Of a stretch of 64,000 nt of DNA, positions 1-9,231 are shown piece after piece. Source of the DNA: Cyanobium sp. Tous-M-B4. Lineage in GTDB: Bacteria > Cyanobacteriota > Cyanobacteriia > PCC-6307 > Cyanobiaceae. The position numbers and the translations under genes are program-made. Numbering within the stretch: the stretch's first letter is position 1; each line of letters starts with the position of its first letter. The notes beneath the pieces are model-generated. The model ran no database searches. It was not told the DNA's origin and worked only from the letters and a program-made list of their open reading frames with translations. The DNA is taken from NCBI RefSeq assembly GCF_024345395.1, contig NZ_JAGQBA010000001.1:372001-436000 (forward strand). The letters are read 5' to 3'.

Positions 1-145
1 CGCCCTGGCGCAGTAGCTGTTCTCGCCGCTGCACCAGCCGGGCCAGGATGAGCTCCTGCTCCTGGGTAAGCAGGTCCACCCGACCGATGTCCTGCAGATA
101 AAGCCGCACCGGATCGGTGCTGGTGGGGGTGTGGGGCACGCCCAA
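1..145 (-). CDS. RNA polymerase sigma-70 family factor, N-terminal fragment
   Basis: Reads off the left edge; only about 48 residues are present. The translated start contains DPVRLYLQDIGRVDLLTQEQ, the region 1.2 signature of cyanobacterial group 1/2 sigma-70 factors, followed by a helix rich in Arg/Gln/Leu. The frame has a TGA just upstream, then TTG at 145 and GTG at 139; no ATG is available, so one of these is the start. It lies downstream of aspS on the same strand, after a gap of about 130 bp carrying a tandem repeat. Group 1 versus group 2 cannot be decided from this fragment. Confidence 0.85.
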   Translation of the reverse strand, partial: MGVPHTPTSTDPVRLYLQDIGRVDLLTQEQELILARLVQRREQLLRQG

Positions 146-209
146 TGCATAAGTGGTGCTTCACCGTTGCTGCGCTGGGCAGCTGCGGCGCCAAATGCCC
201 CGTTTTGTT

Positions 210-261
210 TTGGCTTTGGGTTTTGGTTTTCAGTTTTATTTTTCAGTTTTGGCTTTCAGTT
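210..261. repeat. 13-bp tandem repeat, four imperfect copies
   Basis: Four consecutive 13-base units at 210-222, 223-235, 236-248 and 249-261, with plus-strand consensus TTGGTTTTCAGTT. It sits in the gap between the aspS stop and the sigma-factor start. On the minus strand it is a purine-rich, A-rich tract in what would be the sigma-gene leader. Function unknown. Confidence 0.75.
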
Positions 262-274
262 GTGTCTTTGGGCT

Positions 275-2101
275 TCAGCTGTCGTCTTCCTCAACCCAGG
301 TGCTGGCCACATGCAGCTCGTCGAGTTGTTTGGTGGCCACACCGCCAGGGGCGCCGGTCATCAGGCAGCGGGCCTGCTGGGTCTTGGGGAAGGCGATCGT
401 GTCGCGGATCGACTCCTCACCCGCCAGCAGCATCACGATCCGATCTACGCCGTAGGCCAGGCCGCCGTGGGGTGGGGCACCCATGTCGAGGGCGTCCATC
501 AGGAAGCCGAATTGCTGGTTGGCCTCCTTCAGGGGCAGACCAATGGTTTGCAGCACCTGGCGCTGCAGGGCCGAATCATGAATGCGCAGCGAGCCGCCGC
601 CTAGCTCGAGGCCGTTGAGCACTAGGTCGTAGGCCTGGGCGCGGGCCGTGGGCAGGGTGGTGGCCCAGGCGGCGGGGTCTGCCCCAAGGTCGTCTGCGTT
701 GGGGGCGCAGAAGGGGTGGTGCAGGGCCTCGAGGCGGTTTTCGCCGGCGTTGAACTCAAACATCGGAAAATCCACCACCCAGAGGAAATTCCACTGGTCG
801 TTGTCTCGGTCGGCCGGCACCAGGCCGAGCTCGCGGGCCAGAAATTGGCGCACCCGATCGAGGGCCTTATTCACCGTGGCGGTGTCGCCGGCGCCGAACA
901 GCAGCAGGGTGCCGGGGCTGGCACCGGTGCGCTCCAGCAGTTCCGCCTTCGTGGCCTCAGAGAGGTTGTCCTTGATGGCGCCGATCGTGTCGATCTCGCC
1001 GCCCTCGCGCACCCGGATGAAGGCCAGGCCGCCTGCCCCAGCCTTCTGAGCCTCGGAAAACACATCGCCGCCGGGCTTGATGCGCACGTTGCTAATGGCG
1101 TCGTTGCCACCAGGCACGGCGATGCACTTCACGGAGCCGCCGGCGGCCACTGCGCCGCTGAATACCTTGAAGCCCATGCCGGCCACCAGGTCGGAGACAT
1201 CGGTGAGCTCCAGGCCATAGCGGGTGTCGGGGCGATCGGTGCCGTAGCGGGCCATGGCCTCATGCCAGCTGAGCCGCGGGAAGGGACGGGGCAACTCCAC
1301 CCCTTTCACGGCCTTCCAGATCGAGGCGATCAGGGCCTCGTTGAGCTCCAGGATCTGCTCCTGGTCCATGAAGCTCATTTCGATGTCCAGCTGGGTGAAT
1401 TCCGGCTGGCGATCGGCGCGCAGATCTTCGTCGCGGAAGCAGCGGGCCATCTGGTAGTAGCGCTCCAGGCCGCCCACCATCAGCAGCTGCTTAAACAGCT
1501 GGGGCGATTGGGGTAGGGCAAACCACTCACCACCGCAGACCCGGCTGGGCACCAGGTAGTCGCGGGCGCCCTCGGGGGTGGAGCGGGTCAGCACCGGCGT
1601 TTCCACCTCGATAAAGCCCTGGTCTTCCAGGAAGCGGCGCATCGCCTGCACGGTGCGGTGGCGCAGGCGCAGGTTGCTGTTCATGCGCTCGCGGCGCAGG
1701 TCGAGGTAGCGGTGGCGCAGCCGCAGCTCTTCGCGGGTGTTCTCTTCGTCGTGCACCGACACGGGGAAAGGCAGGTTGCCCTTCACGGCGTTGAGCACGG
1801 TGATGGCGCTGGCCAGCACTTCGATGCGGCCGGTGGCTAGTCGGTCGTTGATGGCATCGGCGGGTCGCTCCCGCACCTTGCCTGCCACCTGAATCACCGT
1901 TTCGTTGCGCAGGTGCTCCGCTATGGCGAACATCTCGGCGCCATTGTCGGGATCGACAGTGATCTGCACGCTGCCGCTGCTGTCGCGCAGGTCGACAAAA
2001 ATCACGCCGCCGTGGTCACGACATCGGTCTACCCAGCCGCAGAGCTGCACGGCCTGGCCGCTGGCGTCGTGACGCAGGTCGCCGCATCCGTGGCTGCGCA
2101 T
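275..2101 (-). CDS. aspS: Aspartyl-tRNA synthetase
   Basis: Charges tRNA-Asp (and possibly tRNA-Asn) with aspartate in the cytoplasm. The 608 residues match the long bacterial-type enzyme. Visible parts are an N-terminal OB-fold anticodon-binding domain (about residues 1-110), the class II core with [16 protein letters not shown], the motif 2 region [20 protein letters not shown], an inserted GAD domain (about 290-420), and the C-terminal motif 3 region [20 protein letters not shown]. The start MRSHGCG is typical of cyanobacterial AspRS. Downstream of gcvT by 65 bp on the same strand. Whether the enzyme is discriminating or not cannot be told by eye. Confidence 0.98.
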   Translation of the reverse strand: MRSHGCGDLRHDASGQAVQLCGWVDRCRDHGGVIFVDLRDSSGSVQITVDPDNGAEMFAIAEHLRNETVIQVAGKVRERPADAINDRLATGRIEVLASAITVLNAVKGNLPFPVSVHDEENTREELRLRHRYLDLRRERMNSNLRLRHRTVQAMRRFLEDQGFIEVETPVLTRSTPEGARDYLVPSRVCGGEWFALPQSPQLFKQLLMVGGLERYYQMARCFRDEDLRADRQPEFTQLDIEMSFMDQEQILELNEALIASIWKAVKGVELPRPFPRLSWHEAMARYGTDRPDTRYGLELTDVSDLVAGMGFKVFSGAVAAGGSVKCIAVPGGNDAISNVRIKPGGDVFSEAQKAGAGGLAFIRVREGGEIDTIGAIKDNLSEATKAELLERTGASPGTLLLFGAGDTATVNKALDRVRQFLARELGLVPADRDNDQWNFLWVVDFPMFEFNAGENRLEALHHPFCAPNADDLGADPAAWATTLPTARAQAYDLVLNGLELGGGSLRIHDSALQRQVLQTIGLPLKEANQQFGFLMDALDMGAPPHGGLAYGVDRIVMLLAGEESIRDTIAFPKTQQARCLMTGAPGGVATKQLDELHVASTWVEEDDS

Positions 2102-2166
2102 GCTGAGATCCGGAGTGAATGGGCGATTGTCCCACCCGGTGGCGTCAGCGCCGGGCTGTTCCCGCG

Positions 2167-3279
2167 TCAGCGCTGATAGAAGGGACGCCTCACCACCAGC
2201 GCTGGCTCGGCCTTGCTGCGAATCTGCACCGCCAGCTCGGTGCCCAGCTTGGCGGCGCTCGCTGGTACGTAGGCCAGGGCGATCGCTTCTTCGAGGCTGG
2301 GTGACCAGCTGCCGCTTGTGATTTGCCCCACCGGCTCACTAGCCACTGGAGCCCCGGCCGCCAACACCGGGTAGCCATGGCGGGCGATGGCGCGGCCCTG
2401 CAGCTTCAATCCCACCAGGCGCCGCTGGACTCCCGCGGCGCTCTGGCGCTCCAGCACTTCGCGGCCAATGAAGGCTTTGGGCATTTCCAGGTGCACCAGC
2501 CAGCCCAGGCCGGCCTCCAGGGGTGTGGTGTGCTCGTCCAGCTCGTGGCCGTAGAGGTGCATGGCGGCTTCCAGGCGCAGGGTGTCGCGGGCGCCGAGGC
2601 CGCAGGGGCTGACGCCGCTGGCCAGCAATTTGTCCCACAGGAGCAGGCCGTCTGGCCGGTTCAGCAGCAGCTCGAAGCCGTCTTCGCCGGTGTAACCAGT
2701 GCGGCCCACAAAGGCGCTGACGCCAGCCAGTTTCAGCTCCCGGTGGCCGAAGCGGGGCAGGCCGCTCAGGTCGGTACCCGCCAACTCCTCTAGCCGGGCG
2801 GCCGCCTCCGGGCCCTGCAGGGCCAGCAGCACGCCATCACCCTTGCGATCTTCAACACGGATGCCAAGGGGCTCTAGCTGGCTGCAAATCCAGGCGGTGT
2901 CGGCTGCGGCGCAGGCGGCATTGATCACGAGCAGCAGTTCGTGGCACTGGCCATTTGCCTGCCAGCCCCTGTCGTAAACGATCAGATCGTCGCGGATGCC
3001 GCCCCGCTCGTTGAGCAGCACCGTGTAGCAGGCCTCGCCGGGGCCAATGCGAAACAGGTCGGTGGGCACCAGAGACTGCAGGGCTTCTTTGGCGCCTGCG
3101 CCCCGCAGGGTCAGCACCCCCATGTGGGAGATGTCGAAGATGCCGCAGCGGCGCCGCACGGACTGGTGCTCTGCCACAAAGCCCTCAAATTGCACTGCCA
3201 TCTCCCAGCCGGCAAAGGGCACCATCCGGCCACCAGCAGCTTGGGCGGCTTCAAACAGGGGGGTGCGTTTTAAACCCAT
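2167..3279 (-). CDS. gcvT: Glycine cleavage system T protein (aminomethyltransferase)
   Basis: The tetrahydrofolate-dependent T protein takes the aminomethyl group from lipoylated H protein, releasing ammonia and methylene-THF. The 370 residues match the family. N-terminal [20 protein letters not shown] and the stretch [17 protein letters not shown] are signature segments, followed by [14 protein letters not shown] and a C-terminal beta-barrel domain. gcvH and gcvP are in the same window but 46 kb away, so the system is split. No glycine-riboswitch-like sequence was recognised in the 112 bp upstream. Confidence 0.97.
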   Translation of the reverse strand: MGLKRTPLFEAAQAAGGRMVPFAGWEMAVQFEGFVAEHQSVRRRCGIFDISHMGVLTLRGAGAKEALQSLVPTDLFRIGPGEACYTVLLNERGGIRDDLIVYDRGWQANGQCHELLLVINAACAAADTAWICSQLEPLGIRVEDRKGDGVLLALQGPEAAARLEELAGTDLSGLPRFGHRELKLAGVSAFVGRTGYTGEDGFELLLNRPDGLLLWDKLLASGVSPCGLGARDTLRLEAAMHLYGHELDEHTTPLEAGLGWLVHLEMPKAFIGREVLERQSAAGVQRRLVGLKLQGRAIARHGYPVLAAGAPVASEPVGQITSGSWSPSLEEAIALAYVPASAAKLGTELAVQIRSKAEPALVVRRPFYQR

Positions 3280-3391
3280 GGCCGGATCCTATGCAGGCCT
3301 GCGGAATCAATAAGGAACCTGGAAGATTCGCTGTATTCGCTACCACTTTGACGAAACGTCCATACCTTGAGAGACCAGATCACTCCTTTGG

Positions 3392-3634
3392 ATGGGTCAG
3401 CGCCCTTGCTGCCGCAGCTGCCGCCATTGCGCCCCACCCAGTGGCGCTGAATTCGGCTGGTGTCAGCTGCGCCAGCTGCCGATTCATCCCGAATTGGCCC
3501 TGGAGCTGTGGTGCCACCACTGGACGGCCCGGCCGCCGCGGCTGCCTGCGATCAGCGCGGAGGCAGTTGCTGGGGGGACACCAGCCCAGCCGAACCAGCA
3601 GCTCAGTCTTGAATCAGCTTTTGGCAAAAGCTGA
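3392..3634 (+). CDS. Small Cys-rich conserved hypothetical protein
   Basis: 80 residues. The first 40 hold a Cys cluster (PCCRSCRHCAP, then GWCQLR, then LWCHHWTARPP), consistent with a small zinc- or metal-binding knuckle; the tail is Pro/Gln-rich. The pattern CxxCxxC...GWC..R...HPE...WCHHW fits short picocyanobacterial proteins of unknown function, which is why this frame is preferred over the overlapping 118-codon frame. Divergent from gcvT. The function is not known. Confidence 0.7.
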   Translation: MGQRPCCRSCRHCAPPSGAEFGWCQLRQLPIHPELALELWCHHWTARPPRLPAISAEAVAGGTPAQPNQQLSLESAFGKS

Positions 3635-3755
3635 AGAAAATCTGTAATTTGGCCTGGATTCGGGGCTTATTCGGCTTTTGTGCTCGCCATGGCTAGCGGC
3701 CTTGGGCGGCAGAGCTGTATTAAGGGATTCTGGTTTCGATTAGGGGGTATGGGGC

Positions 3756-4154
3756 ATGGTGGCTTCGGTGGCGATCACGACCCCGCTGGAGCTGATGGCG
3801 GCTCAGGTGGATTGCGAGGTTCTCACTCTGCCCACCGGCTCCAAGGTGTTTTCCAGGGGCTCTCGGGCCGATTCGATTTATGGGGTGCGCCGCGGCATCA
3901 TCGAAGTGATCGGCGAGAGCGGCGAGAAGCTTTGCTACCGCCCCGGCGAGCTGTTCAGCTATCAGGACATCCTTTGGCGCGACGGCATTTATCGCAACGA
4001 AGCCGTGGCCCGTACCCCTGTTGAGATCCTGCGGCTAGATCGCCTGCGCTTCCTCAACTTGCTGCACAACCATCCGACTCTGGCGGTGCTGCTGATCAGC
4101 CAGCAGCACGAGCGCCTGCGCGAGCAGCGCACCAGCGGCACCTGCTGCTATTGA
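3756..4154 (+). CDS. Cyclic nucleotide-binding-domain protein without HTH
   Basis: 132 residues forming a single cupin-like cNMP-binding fold of the CRP/FNR sensor type: TLPTGSKVFSRGSRADSIYGVRRG, then GEKLCYRPGELFSYQDILW. The C-terminal helix (LLISQQHERLREQR) ends where a CRP-family protein would continue into a winged helix, so no DNA-binding domain is present. The phosphate-binding cassette is not clearly canonical, so ligand binding is uncertain. The tail ends CCY. The 3' end overlaps the convergent speB by 7 bp. Confidence 0.8.
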   Translation: MVASVAITTPLELMAAQVDCEVLTLPTGSKVFSRGSRADSIYGVRRGIIEVIGESGEKLCYRPGELFSYQDILWRDGIYRNEAVARTPVEILRLDRLRFLNLLHNHPTLAVLLISQQHERLREQRTSGTCCY

Positions 4155-5023
4155 TCCAGCAGAAACAGCAGGCTGCGCACCACCTTGGCGGCCAGCACGC
4201 TGCTCACGCCGGTGGCATCCAGCATCGGCGCCAGCTCCACCACATCGGCGGCCACCAGGTTGTGGTGGCGCAGCTCCTCCACGAGTGCCGCGAAATCACC
4301 CCAAAGGAAGCCGCCGGGCTCCGGTGTGCCGGTGCCGGCCATCACCGCCGGATCAAACCAATCGAGATCCACTGTGAGATAAAGCGGCTTGCCCCGCAGG
4401 GGCTTGAGCGCCTCGGCCATCTGCTCGATCGCCACTAGCCGGCCCGACTGCCGCAGCTCGGAAAATTCCTCGCGGCTGCCGCTACGGATGGCGATCTGCA
4501 GCAGCTGCTGGCTGGGCAGCACCTCCAGGCAGCGGCGCATGGCGCAGGCGTGGCTGTGCTGCGCGCCCAGCCACTCGTGGCGAAGGTCGGCGTGAGCATC
4601 GAGCTGCACCAGCACCAGCTCCGGGTGCTGGGCCGCCACGGCCGCCACGGCGCCGGAGCTGATCGAGTGTTCGCCGCCCAGCATCAGCGGCTTGAGACCA
4701 AGGGCCAGCACGGCTTCTGTGGCCGCCTTCACAGCCGCCACTACTGGCTCAGGGGCGCCAAAGGGGATATCAACGGCGCCGAGATCGGCGAAGGCCAGGT
4801 CTTCTAGGTCGCGATCGAGCTGGGGGCAGTAGCTCTCCAGGCCGCTGCTCACCTCGCGGATTGCCGCCGGCCCGAAGCGGGTGCCGGGGCGGAAGGAGGT
4901 GGTGCCGTCGTAGGGCACGCCAAATAGGCCCACCCGGCAGCCGGCCGGATCGCGCTGGCTGGCCATGTAGATGGCGCCGTCGGTGTCAAATAAATCCGTG
5001 TCAAACAAATCGGTGTCAAACAT
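4148..5023 (-). CDS. speB: Agmatinase / ureohydrolase family protein
   Basis: Hydrolyses agmatine to putrescine and urea, or is a related ureohydrolase. The 291 residues carry all Mn-binding signatures: LGGEHSISSGAV, DAHADLRHEW and DLDWFDP. The ATG overlaps the speE stop as TGATG, indicating translational coupling. The first 14 residues are an FDTD repeat encoded by a 15-bp tandem duplication that includes the start codon; an internal Met (YMASQRDPAG) is where homologues would be expected to begin, so the extension looks recently acquired. Agmatinase versus another ureohydrolase substrate is not proven. Confidence 0.92.
   Translation of the reverse strand: MFDTDLFDTDLFDTDGAIYMASQRDPAGCRVGLFGVPYDGTTSFRPGTRFGPAAIREVSSGLESYCPQLDRDLEDLAFADLGAVDIPFGAPEPVVAAVKAATEAVLALGLKPLMLGGEHSISSGAVAAVAAQHPELVLVQLDAHADLRHEWLGAQHSHACAMRRCLEVLPSQQLLQIAIRSGSREEFSELRQSGRLVAIEQMAEALKPLRGKPLYLTVDLDWFDPAVMAGTGTPEPGGFLWGDFAALVEELRHHNLVAADVVELAPMLDATGVSSVLAAKVVRSLLFLLDQ
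4981..5023. repeat. 15-bp tandem repeat across the speE/speB junction
   Basis: Units at 4981-4995, 4996-5010 and 5011-5023 (last truncated), differing at single positions. On the minus strand each unit encodes Phe-Asp-Thr-Asp-Leu. The third unit contains the speB start codon, so the repeat has lengthened the SpeB N-terminus in frame. Confidence 0.85.
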
Positions 5024-5859
5024 CAGCCCAGCTCTCGCTCGATGGCGGCGGGGATGGCGTCGAAGGCGCCGCGCTGCCAGCGGGGACTCCAGATCTCACA
5101 GCCACAGTCGACGGCCGCGGCGCGGGCGGGATCCGGCTGCAGATACCGGCGGCCGTCTGTGGCGGCGAACGTCCAGCTCCACCAGCCGCTCGGATACATG
5201 GGCACCCAGCCATACATCGGATCGGCGTGGCCAAACACCTCGCGGATCAGGCGCACGGTGTCGATATGCACCGCTCGGAAGGCCTCGGGCGATTCGCTCT
5301 GGGTAGCGAACACACCGCCTGGCTTGAGGATGCGGCGGCAGTGCTCAAAGAAGGCCCGGTTGAACAGGCCCTCGGCCGGGCCAGCCGGGTCGGAGCCGTC
5401 CACGATGACTACGTCGTAGCTGGCATCGGCGGCATTGGCGGCCCAGGCGATGCCATCGCCGACGGTGAGGTGGAAGCGGGGATCACTCCAGCAGCCGCCG
5501 CCGATGCTGGGCAGGTGCTGCTGGCTCCACTCCACCACCAGGCCGTCGATCTCCACCAGGTCGAGGTGCTGCACGCCAGCGTGGCGCAGGCATTCGCGGG
5601 CGGTGCCGCCATCACCGCCGCCGATCACCAGCACCCGCTCGATGCTGGCGGCGCCGCACAGGGCCGGATGCACGATCGCCTCGTGGTAGTGGCGCTCCTG
5701 GCGCTCGGCCGTCATCCAGCAGCCATCGAGCAGCAGGCCCTTGCCGTAGCGCTGGCTGTCGATGATCGTCACCTTCTGGAAGGCTGAATCTTGTTCGGCG
5801 ACCACCGTGCCTTCCAGGCCGTAGCGCACGCCGTCGAAGACCTCGTCGATCCAGCCCAT
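5023..5859 (-). CDS. speE: Polyamine aminopropyltransferase (spermidine synthase)
   Basis: Transfers an aminopropyl group from decarboxylated SAM to putrescine. 278 residues with the Rossmann-fold motif [18 protein letters not shown], the acidic loop [11 protein letters not shown], and [18 protein letters not shown]. The frame stays open upstream to 6354, but that part is antisense to arfB; homology begins at [14 protein letters not shown], so ATG at 5859 is chosen (ATG at 5892 is an alternative). It is cotranscribed with speB, whose ATG overlaps this stop; together they would convert agmatine to spermidine. Confidence 0.93.
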   Translation of the reverse strand: MGWIDEVFDGVRYGLEGTVVAEQDSAFQKVTIIDSQRYGKGLLLDGCWMTAERQERHYHEAIVHPALCGAASIERVLVIGGGDGGTARECLRHAGVQHLDLVEIDGLVVEWSQQHLPSIGGGCWSDPRFHLTVGDGIAWAANAADASYDVVIVDGSDPAGPAEGLFNRAFFEHCRRILKPGGVFATQSESPEAFRAVHIDTVRLIREVFGHADPMYGWVPMYPSGWWSWTFAATDGRRYLQPDPARAAAVDCGCEIWSPRWQRGAFDAIPAAIERELG

Positions 5860-5941
5860 GGCCAAAATTTCGCAGGCTCCAGCCTTGCGCATCGCCGGTG
5901 TGTTGGCCGTGACAGGCTGATTCCAGGGCTCCCCTGAATCC

Positions 5942-6391
5942 ATGGCTCCCCTGCGCCCCACGGCGGATCTGCGGCTGACCCCAGCGCTGGTGATCGGCGC
6001 CGCCGAGCTGGCCTGGCGTTTTTCGCGCTCCTCCGGCCCCGGCGGCCAAAACGTGAACACCACCGATTCACGGGTGGAGCTGGTGTTTGATCTGGCGGCC
6101 TCCGCTGCCCTGCCGCCCACGATCAAGGCCCGGGCCCTGGGGCGACTGGAGGGAAAGCTGGTGGAAGGTTGTGTGGTGATTGCGGCTAGTGAGCATCGCT
6201 CCCAATGGCAAAACCGGGTGGCGGCCCAGCGGCGCTTGGTGGAATTGCTGCTGGAGGCGATTAAGCCGCCGCCGCCGCCGCGCCGGGCAACTCGGCCTAC
6301 CCGCGGTTCAGTGCAGCGGCGTCTGGCGGCCAAGAAGCAGCGCGGCGCCATCAAGGGGCAGAGGGGGGCGCGTCCTCAGCCGGAGGATTGA
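5942..6391 (+). CDS. arfB: ArfB-type peptidyl-tRNA hydrolase (ribosome rescue)
   Basis: Releases peptides from ribosomes stalled without a stop codon. 149 residues with the catalytic GGQ loop in [18 protein letters not shown] and a basic C-terminal tail ([19 protein letters not shown]) that in ArfB/YaeJ enters the empty mRNA channel. It lacks the codon-recognition domains of RF1/RF2. A polyproline stretch (PPPPP) links the two parts. Divergent from speE with 82 bp between them. Confidence 0.93.
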   Translation: MAPLRPTADLRLTPALVIGAAELAWRFSRSSGPGGQNVNTTDSRVELVFDLAASAALPPTIKARALGRLEGKLVEGCVVIAASEHRSQWQNRVAAQRRLVELLLEAIKPPPPPRRATRPTRGSVQRRLAAKKQRGAIKGQRGARPQPED

Positions 6392-6459
6392 GTTGTTGGC
6401 TGGCTGTCCCTAAATCTGTACAGGTTGTACGGAACTTGCGAGGCTGTTGCGCTCAAGGA

Positions 6460-7272
6460 TCAGGGACCTGGCGTTGGCGTGTTTTCAGCCCGGATTTTGG
6501 CCTTGGCCTGCTGCCAGAGGCCTTCGAGCTCGCCGATGCTGCGGCCCTTGAGGTCGCCATCTAGGGCTGTCTCCACCCGGGAGAAGCGATCGAGGAAGCG
6601 GCGGTTGGTGCCTGCCAGCCCGGCTTCCGGTTCGATGCCGCACCAGCGGGCCACATTCACCAGGGTGAACAGCACGTCGCCCAGCTCCTCCTGGGCATGG
6701 CGGCGATCCCCTGAGGCCACAGCTTCTTTGAGCTCGTCGAGTTCCTCGTGCACCTTCGCCCACACCCCTGCCATGTCGTCCCACTCGAAGCCGGCCGCGG
6801 CAGCTTGCTTGGAGATCGTCATGGCGCCGGCTAGGGCGGGCTGGCCCCGCACCTTGCCGGCCAGCCGATCGCTGAGGGGGCTGGTGGAGGCGGGTTGGGG
6901 TTTCTCGGCGGCCTTGATCTCCTCCCAGCTGGCCGGCTCGCCACCTCCGAACACATGGGGATGGCGGCGCACCAGCTTGGCGCTGATGCCTGCAGCGATC
7001 TGGGCCAGATCAAAGCTGCCTGCCTCGCTGGCGATCTGGGCGTGAAGCACCACCTGCAGCAGTAGGTCGCCCAGCTCCTCGGCCAGGTGCTGGTCGTCGC
7101 CATGGCGGATGGCATCGGCCACTTCGTGGGCCTCCTCCAGCACGTAGGGCACCAGGGAGGCGTGGGTTTGTGCCAGATCCCAGGAGCAGCCGCCCTCGGG
7201 GTCGCGTAGGCGAGCCACCACGGCGATCAGCTCAGCTAGGGCCTCAAGGTGGGCTGGGGTCTGGGAGGTCAT
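6460..7272 (-). CDS. mazG: Nucleoside triphosphate pyrophosphohydrolase
   Basis: Hydrolyses (d)NTPs to NMP and pyrophosphate. 270 residues with two MazG repeats: N-terminal EEAHEVADAIRHGDDQH and EELGDLLLQVVLHAQIA, then C-terminal HEELDELKEAV and EELGDVLFTLVNVARW. The E-E-x-x-E/E-x-x-D Mg-binding pattern is intact in both. The frame is open to 7704, but the first part is antisense-type noise; ATG at 7272 overlaps the upstream gene's stop as ATGA, which fixes the start. Third gene of a coupled run with the DUF2227-type gene and the acyltransferase. Confidence 0.95.
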   Translation of the reverse strand: MTSQTPAHLEALAELIAVVARLRDPEGGCSWDLAQTHASLVPYVLEEAHEVADAIRHGDDQHLAEELGDLLLQVVLHAQIASEAGSFDLAQIAAGISAKLVRRHPHVFGGGEPASWEEIKAAEKPQPASTSPLSDRLAGKVRGQPALAGAMTISKQAAAAGFEWDDMAGVWAKVHEELDELKEAVASGDRRHAQEELGDVLFTLVNVARWCGIEPEAGLAGTNRRFLDRFSRVETALDGDLKGRSIGELEGLWQQAKAKIRAENTPTPGP

Positions 7273-7766
7273 CGGCGGCGGCGGCGCAGCAGGCGGGGTA
7301 GGCGCGGCATCGGGTCGCCATCTTGGATCAGGTGCAGCCAGCTGCTGGCCTCCAGTCCCACCAGGGCGGCCAGCAGCAGCGGACGCTGGCCCTGCCAGAG
7401 CGCCTGGGCGGTAGCCAGGAGCTGCTGGGGTGCTGGCCCACCGAGGGGTTGCAGCAGCAAGCAGCTCAGCAGCAGCAGCGCTGCCAGGTAGGCCAGGCGC
7501 CCGCTGGTGCCCAGCAGGGGACTGTGGGAGAGCAGGGAGCGATGGCGCAGCAGGTTGCGGTAGGGCCACCAGAGCAGCCGTAACGGTCCCCAGCGGCGGG
7601 TGGGGTTGGAGCGGGTGTCGAGGTCGGGGGAGAGCAGCAGGCCACCCAGCAGAAAGCTCAGGCCGGCCACGCTTACCCCTGCCAAACCCAGCCAGGGCCA
7701 CCACAGCAGCCCAAAGGGCAGGCTCAGGAGCCAGGTGGCTCGGTCGTGGCTGCGGCCGCTGGCCAT
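7269..7766 (-). CDS. DUF2227-type putative metal-binding membrane protein
   Basis: 165 residues, strongly hydrophobic, with about three membrane segments (roughly residues 11-48, 90-107 and 120-140). Candidate metal ligands HDRATW near the N-terminus, SPDLDT at about 46 and HRSLLSHSP at about 75 fit the DUF2227 family of uncharacterised metal-binding proteins. The C-terminus is Arg-rich (LLRRRRR). Its stop overlaps the mazG start (ATGA) and it begins 3 bp after the acyltransferase stop. Function unknown. Confidence 0.78.
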   Translation of the reverse strand: MASGRSHDRATWLLSLPFGLLWWPWLGLAGVSVAGLSFLLGGLLLSPDLDTRSNPTRRWGPLRLLWWPYRNLLRHRSLLSHSPLLGTSGRLAYLAALLLLSCLLLQPLGGPAPQQLLATAQALWQGQRPLLLAALVGLEASSWLHLIQDGDPMPRLPRLLRRRRR

Positions 7767-7769
7767 CGA

Positions 7770-8696
7770 TCAGCGCCCGGGTGGGCCGATGGGCCGCAGC
7801 CGCTCACCGCTGCCATCGCCCGTTCGCCAGCGCCGGTTGATCCAGTAATACTGCTCCGGATAGGCCTGGATCAGGAGTTCGTGCCAGCGGGCTACGGCGG
7901 CAAGCTGGTCGCTCAGGGCGGCGGCACCCTGGCCGGGCCACAGCGGTGCACCAACGCTCAACCGAAAGCGGCCGTTGGCTTCCCGCACATGGGCCACGGG
8001 AAACAGGGGGCAACCCGATTTCTGCGCAAGGGCCGCTGGCCCTTTGACGAAGTTGGTGCTCAGGCCGAGGAAGTCGACCTGCACTTCCCTGCTGCGGCTG
8101 TAAAGGTCGGTCATCACAACGAGGCTGCCGCCGCGGTGCAGGCAGCGCAACATCGATCTGGCATCAGCCTGGGGTATCCAGTTGCAGTAGCTGTTGGCCT
8201 GGCGGGCCCGGTTCAGCAGCACGTCGCTGTAGGGGTTGCGGGCGGGGCGATAAACGACAGACGGGGTGTCGAGCTGTTCGCTTAGCCAGCGCAGCCCCAG
8301 ATCCCAGCAACCCAGGTGCAGCGATCCCACGATCACCCCCTGGCCTTGGCGATGCAGCCGCAACAGTTCGTCGAGCCCCTCCCCCTCGGCGCTGATCAAG
8401 GAGGCGTCAACCGGTTGGATGATCGATTCGAGGCAGGAGAGAAAAAAGCTGTTGATCGACTGCTCGGCGATGGCCTCACGCTCTCCCTGGCTGAGCTGCT
8501 CGCCATACACCCGCGTCAGGTTGGCGATCGCCGTGGTGTGGCGGCGCCGCAGCAAGGGCCTGGCTAGTCGGTGGGCTTGGGCAATGCCGCGGCCCATGCT
8601 GCGGTGGGAGCGCCCCCGCAGCGCCAGCAGCAGCAGCCGCACCCCGAGGGCCTCAAGTTGCCAGCGCAGCTTGCGTTGAAGTGGGGCCTGAGCCAT
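7770..8696 (-). CDS. Lipid A-type acyltransferase (LpxL/HtrB family)
   Basis: Family members move an acyl chain from acyl-ACP to a lipid A precursor at the inner membrane. 308 residues; the catalytic HxxxxD is visible as H127-D132 in GSLHLGCWDLG, followed by the conserved VYRPARNPYSDVLLNRAR. The N-terminal 30 residues are amphipathic/hydrophobic, as in the family. Cyanobacterial lipid A is unusually simple, so the true acceptor may differ. First gene of the run leading to mazG, and divergent from tRNA-Val by about 20 bp. Confidence 0.88.
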   Translation of the reverse strand: MAQAPLQRKLRWQLEALGVRLLLLALRGRSHRSMGRGIAQAHRLARPLLRRRHTTAIANLTRVYGEQLSQGEREAIAEQSINSFFLSCLESIIQPVDASLISAEGEGLDELLRLHRQGQGVIVGSLHLGCWDLGLRWLSEQLDTPSVVYRPARNPYSDVLLNRARQANSYCNWIPQADARSMLRCLHRGGSLVVMTDLYSRSREVQVDFLGLSTNFVKGPAALAQKSGCPLFPVAHVREANGRFRLSVGAPLWPGQGAAALSDQLAAVARWHELLIQAYPEQYYWINRRWRTGDGSGERLRPIGPPGR

Positions 8697-8717
8697 GGGG
8701 TGTATTTTGCCTATGGC

Positions 8718-8789
<72 letters not shown>

Positions 8790-8916
8790 TTTTTAATCTT
8801 TAGGGGCGCAATGTTCCAGGTTCGGATGATTCTCTAGCGACTCAGTCTGGGGACAAAGAGCCCCGGGGGTGAGCTGCAGCTAGTCGCCGCCCAGCAGTTC
8901 TGAGCACAATGGATCT

Positions 8917-9231
8917 ATGAGCGTCCTCTTCCCCCAGCCCCAACTCGACGCCATTGCCGCAGCCTGCAAGCGCCACCACGTGGCCCGGCTACATGCGTTT
9001 GGCTCGGTGCTCAGGCCGGACTACCGGCCAGGGGAGAGCGATATCGACCTGCTGGTGGAATTCCAGCCGCTCGACGCCTCCAGTCTTTACAAGAACTACT
9101 TCGCCTTGCTCAACGACCTTCGGCAGAGCCTGGCCTCTCAAGTTGATCTGGTTATGGCGGATGCCGTGCGCAACCCCTACATCCGGCAGTCGATCGAAGC
9201 CAGCAAGCGCCAGATCTATGTCGAAGCGTGA
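8917..9231 (+). CDS. MNT-type nucleotidyltransferase (HEPN/MNT antitoxin)
   Basis: 104 residues of the minimal nucleotidyltransferase fold. The signature HAFGSVLRPDYRPGESDIDL gives the GS...DxD active site, with a third carboxylate likely in QVDLVMAD. In MntA/HepT systems this enzyme neutralises its partner by AMPylating the HEPN ribonuclease. It overlaps the HEPN frame by 14 bp, the usual arrangement. The enzyme itself looks intact although the partner gene is frameshifted. Confidence 0.9.
   Translation: MSVLFPQPQLDAIAAACKRHHVARLHAFGSVLRPDYRPGESDIDLLVEFQPLDASSLYKNYFALLNDLRQSLASQVDLVMADAVRNPYIRQSIEASKRQIYVEA

Noticed and set aside
3280-3391. Possible glycine riboswitch upstream of gcvT
   Set aside because: None of the conserved glycine-aptamer segments could be recognised in this short leader.
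3291-3647. 118-codon frame overlapping the Cys-rich gene
   Set aside because: The alternative frame contains the CxxCxxC...WCHHW pattern and better coding character.
5860-6354. N-terminal extension of the speE frame
   Set aside because: It is the antisense of arfB and has no conserved content; SpeE homology begins at ATG 5859.
7273-7704. N-terminal extension of the mazG frame
   Set aside because: It overlaps the DUF2227-type gene on the same strand; ATGA coupling fixes the start at 7272.
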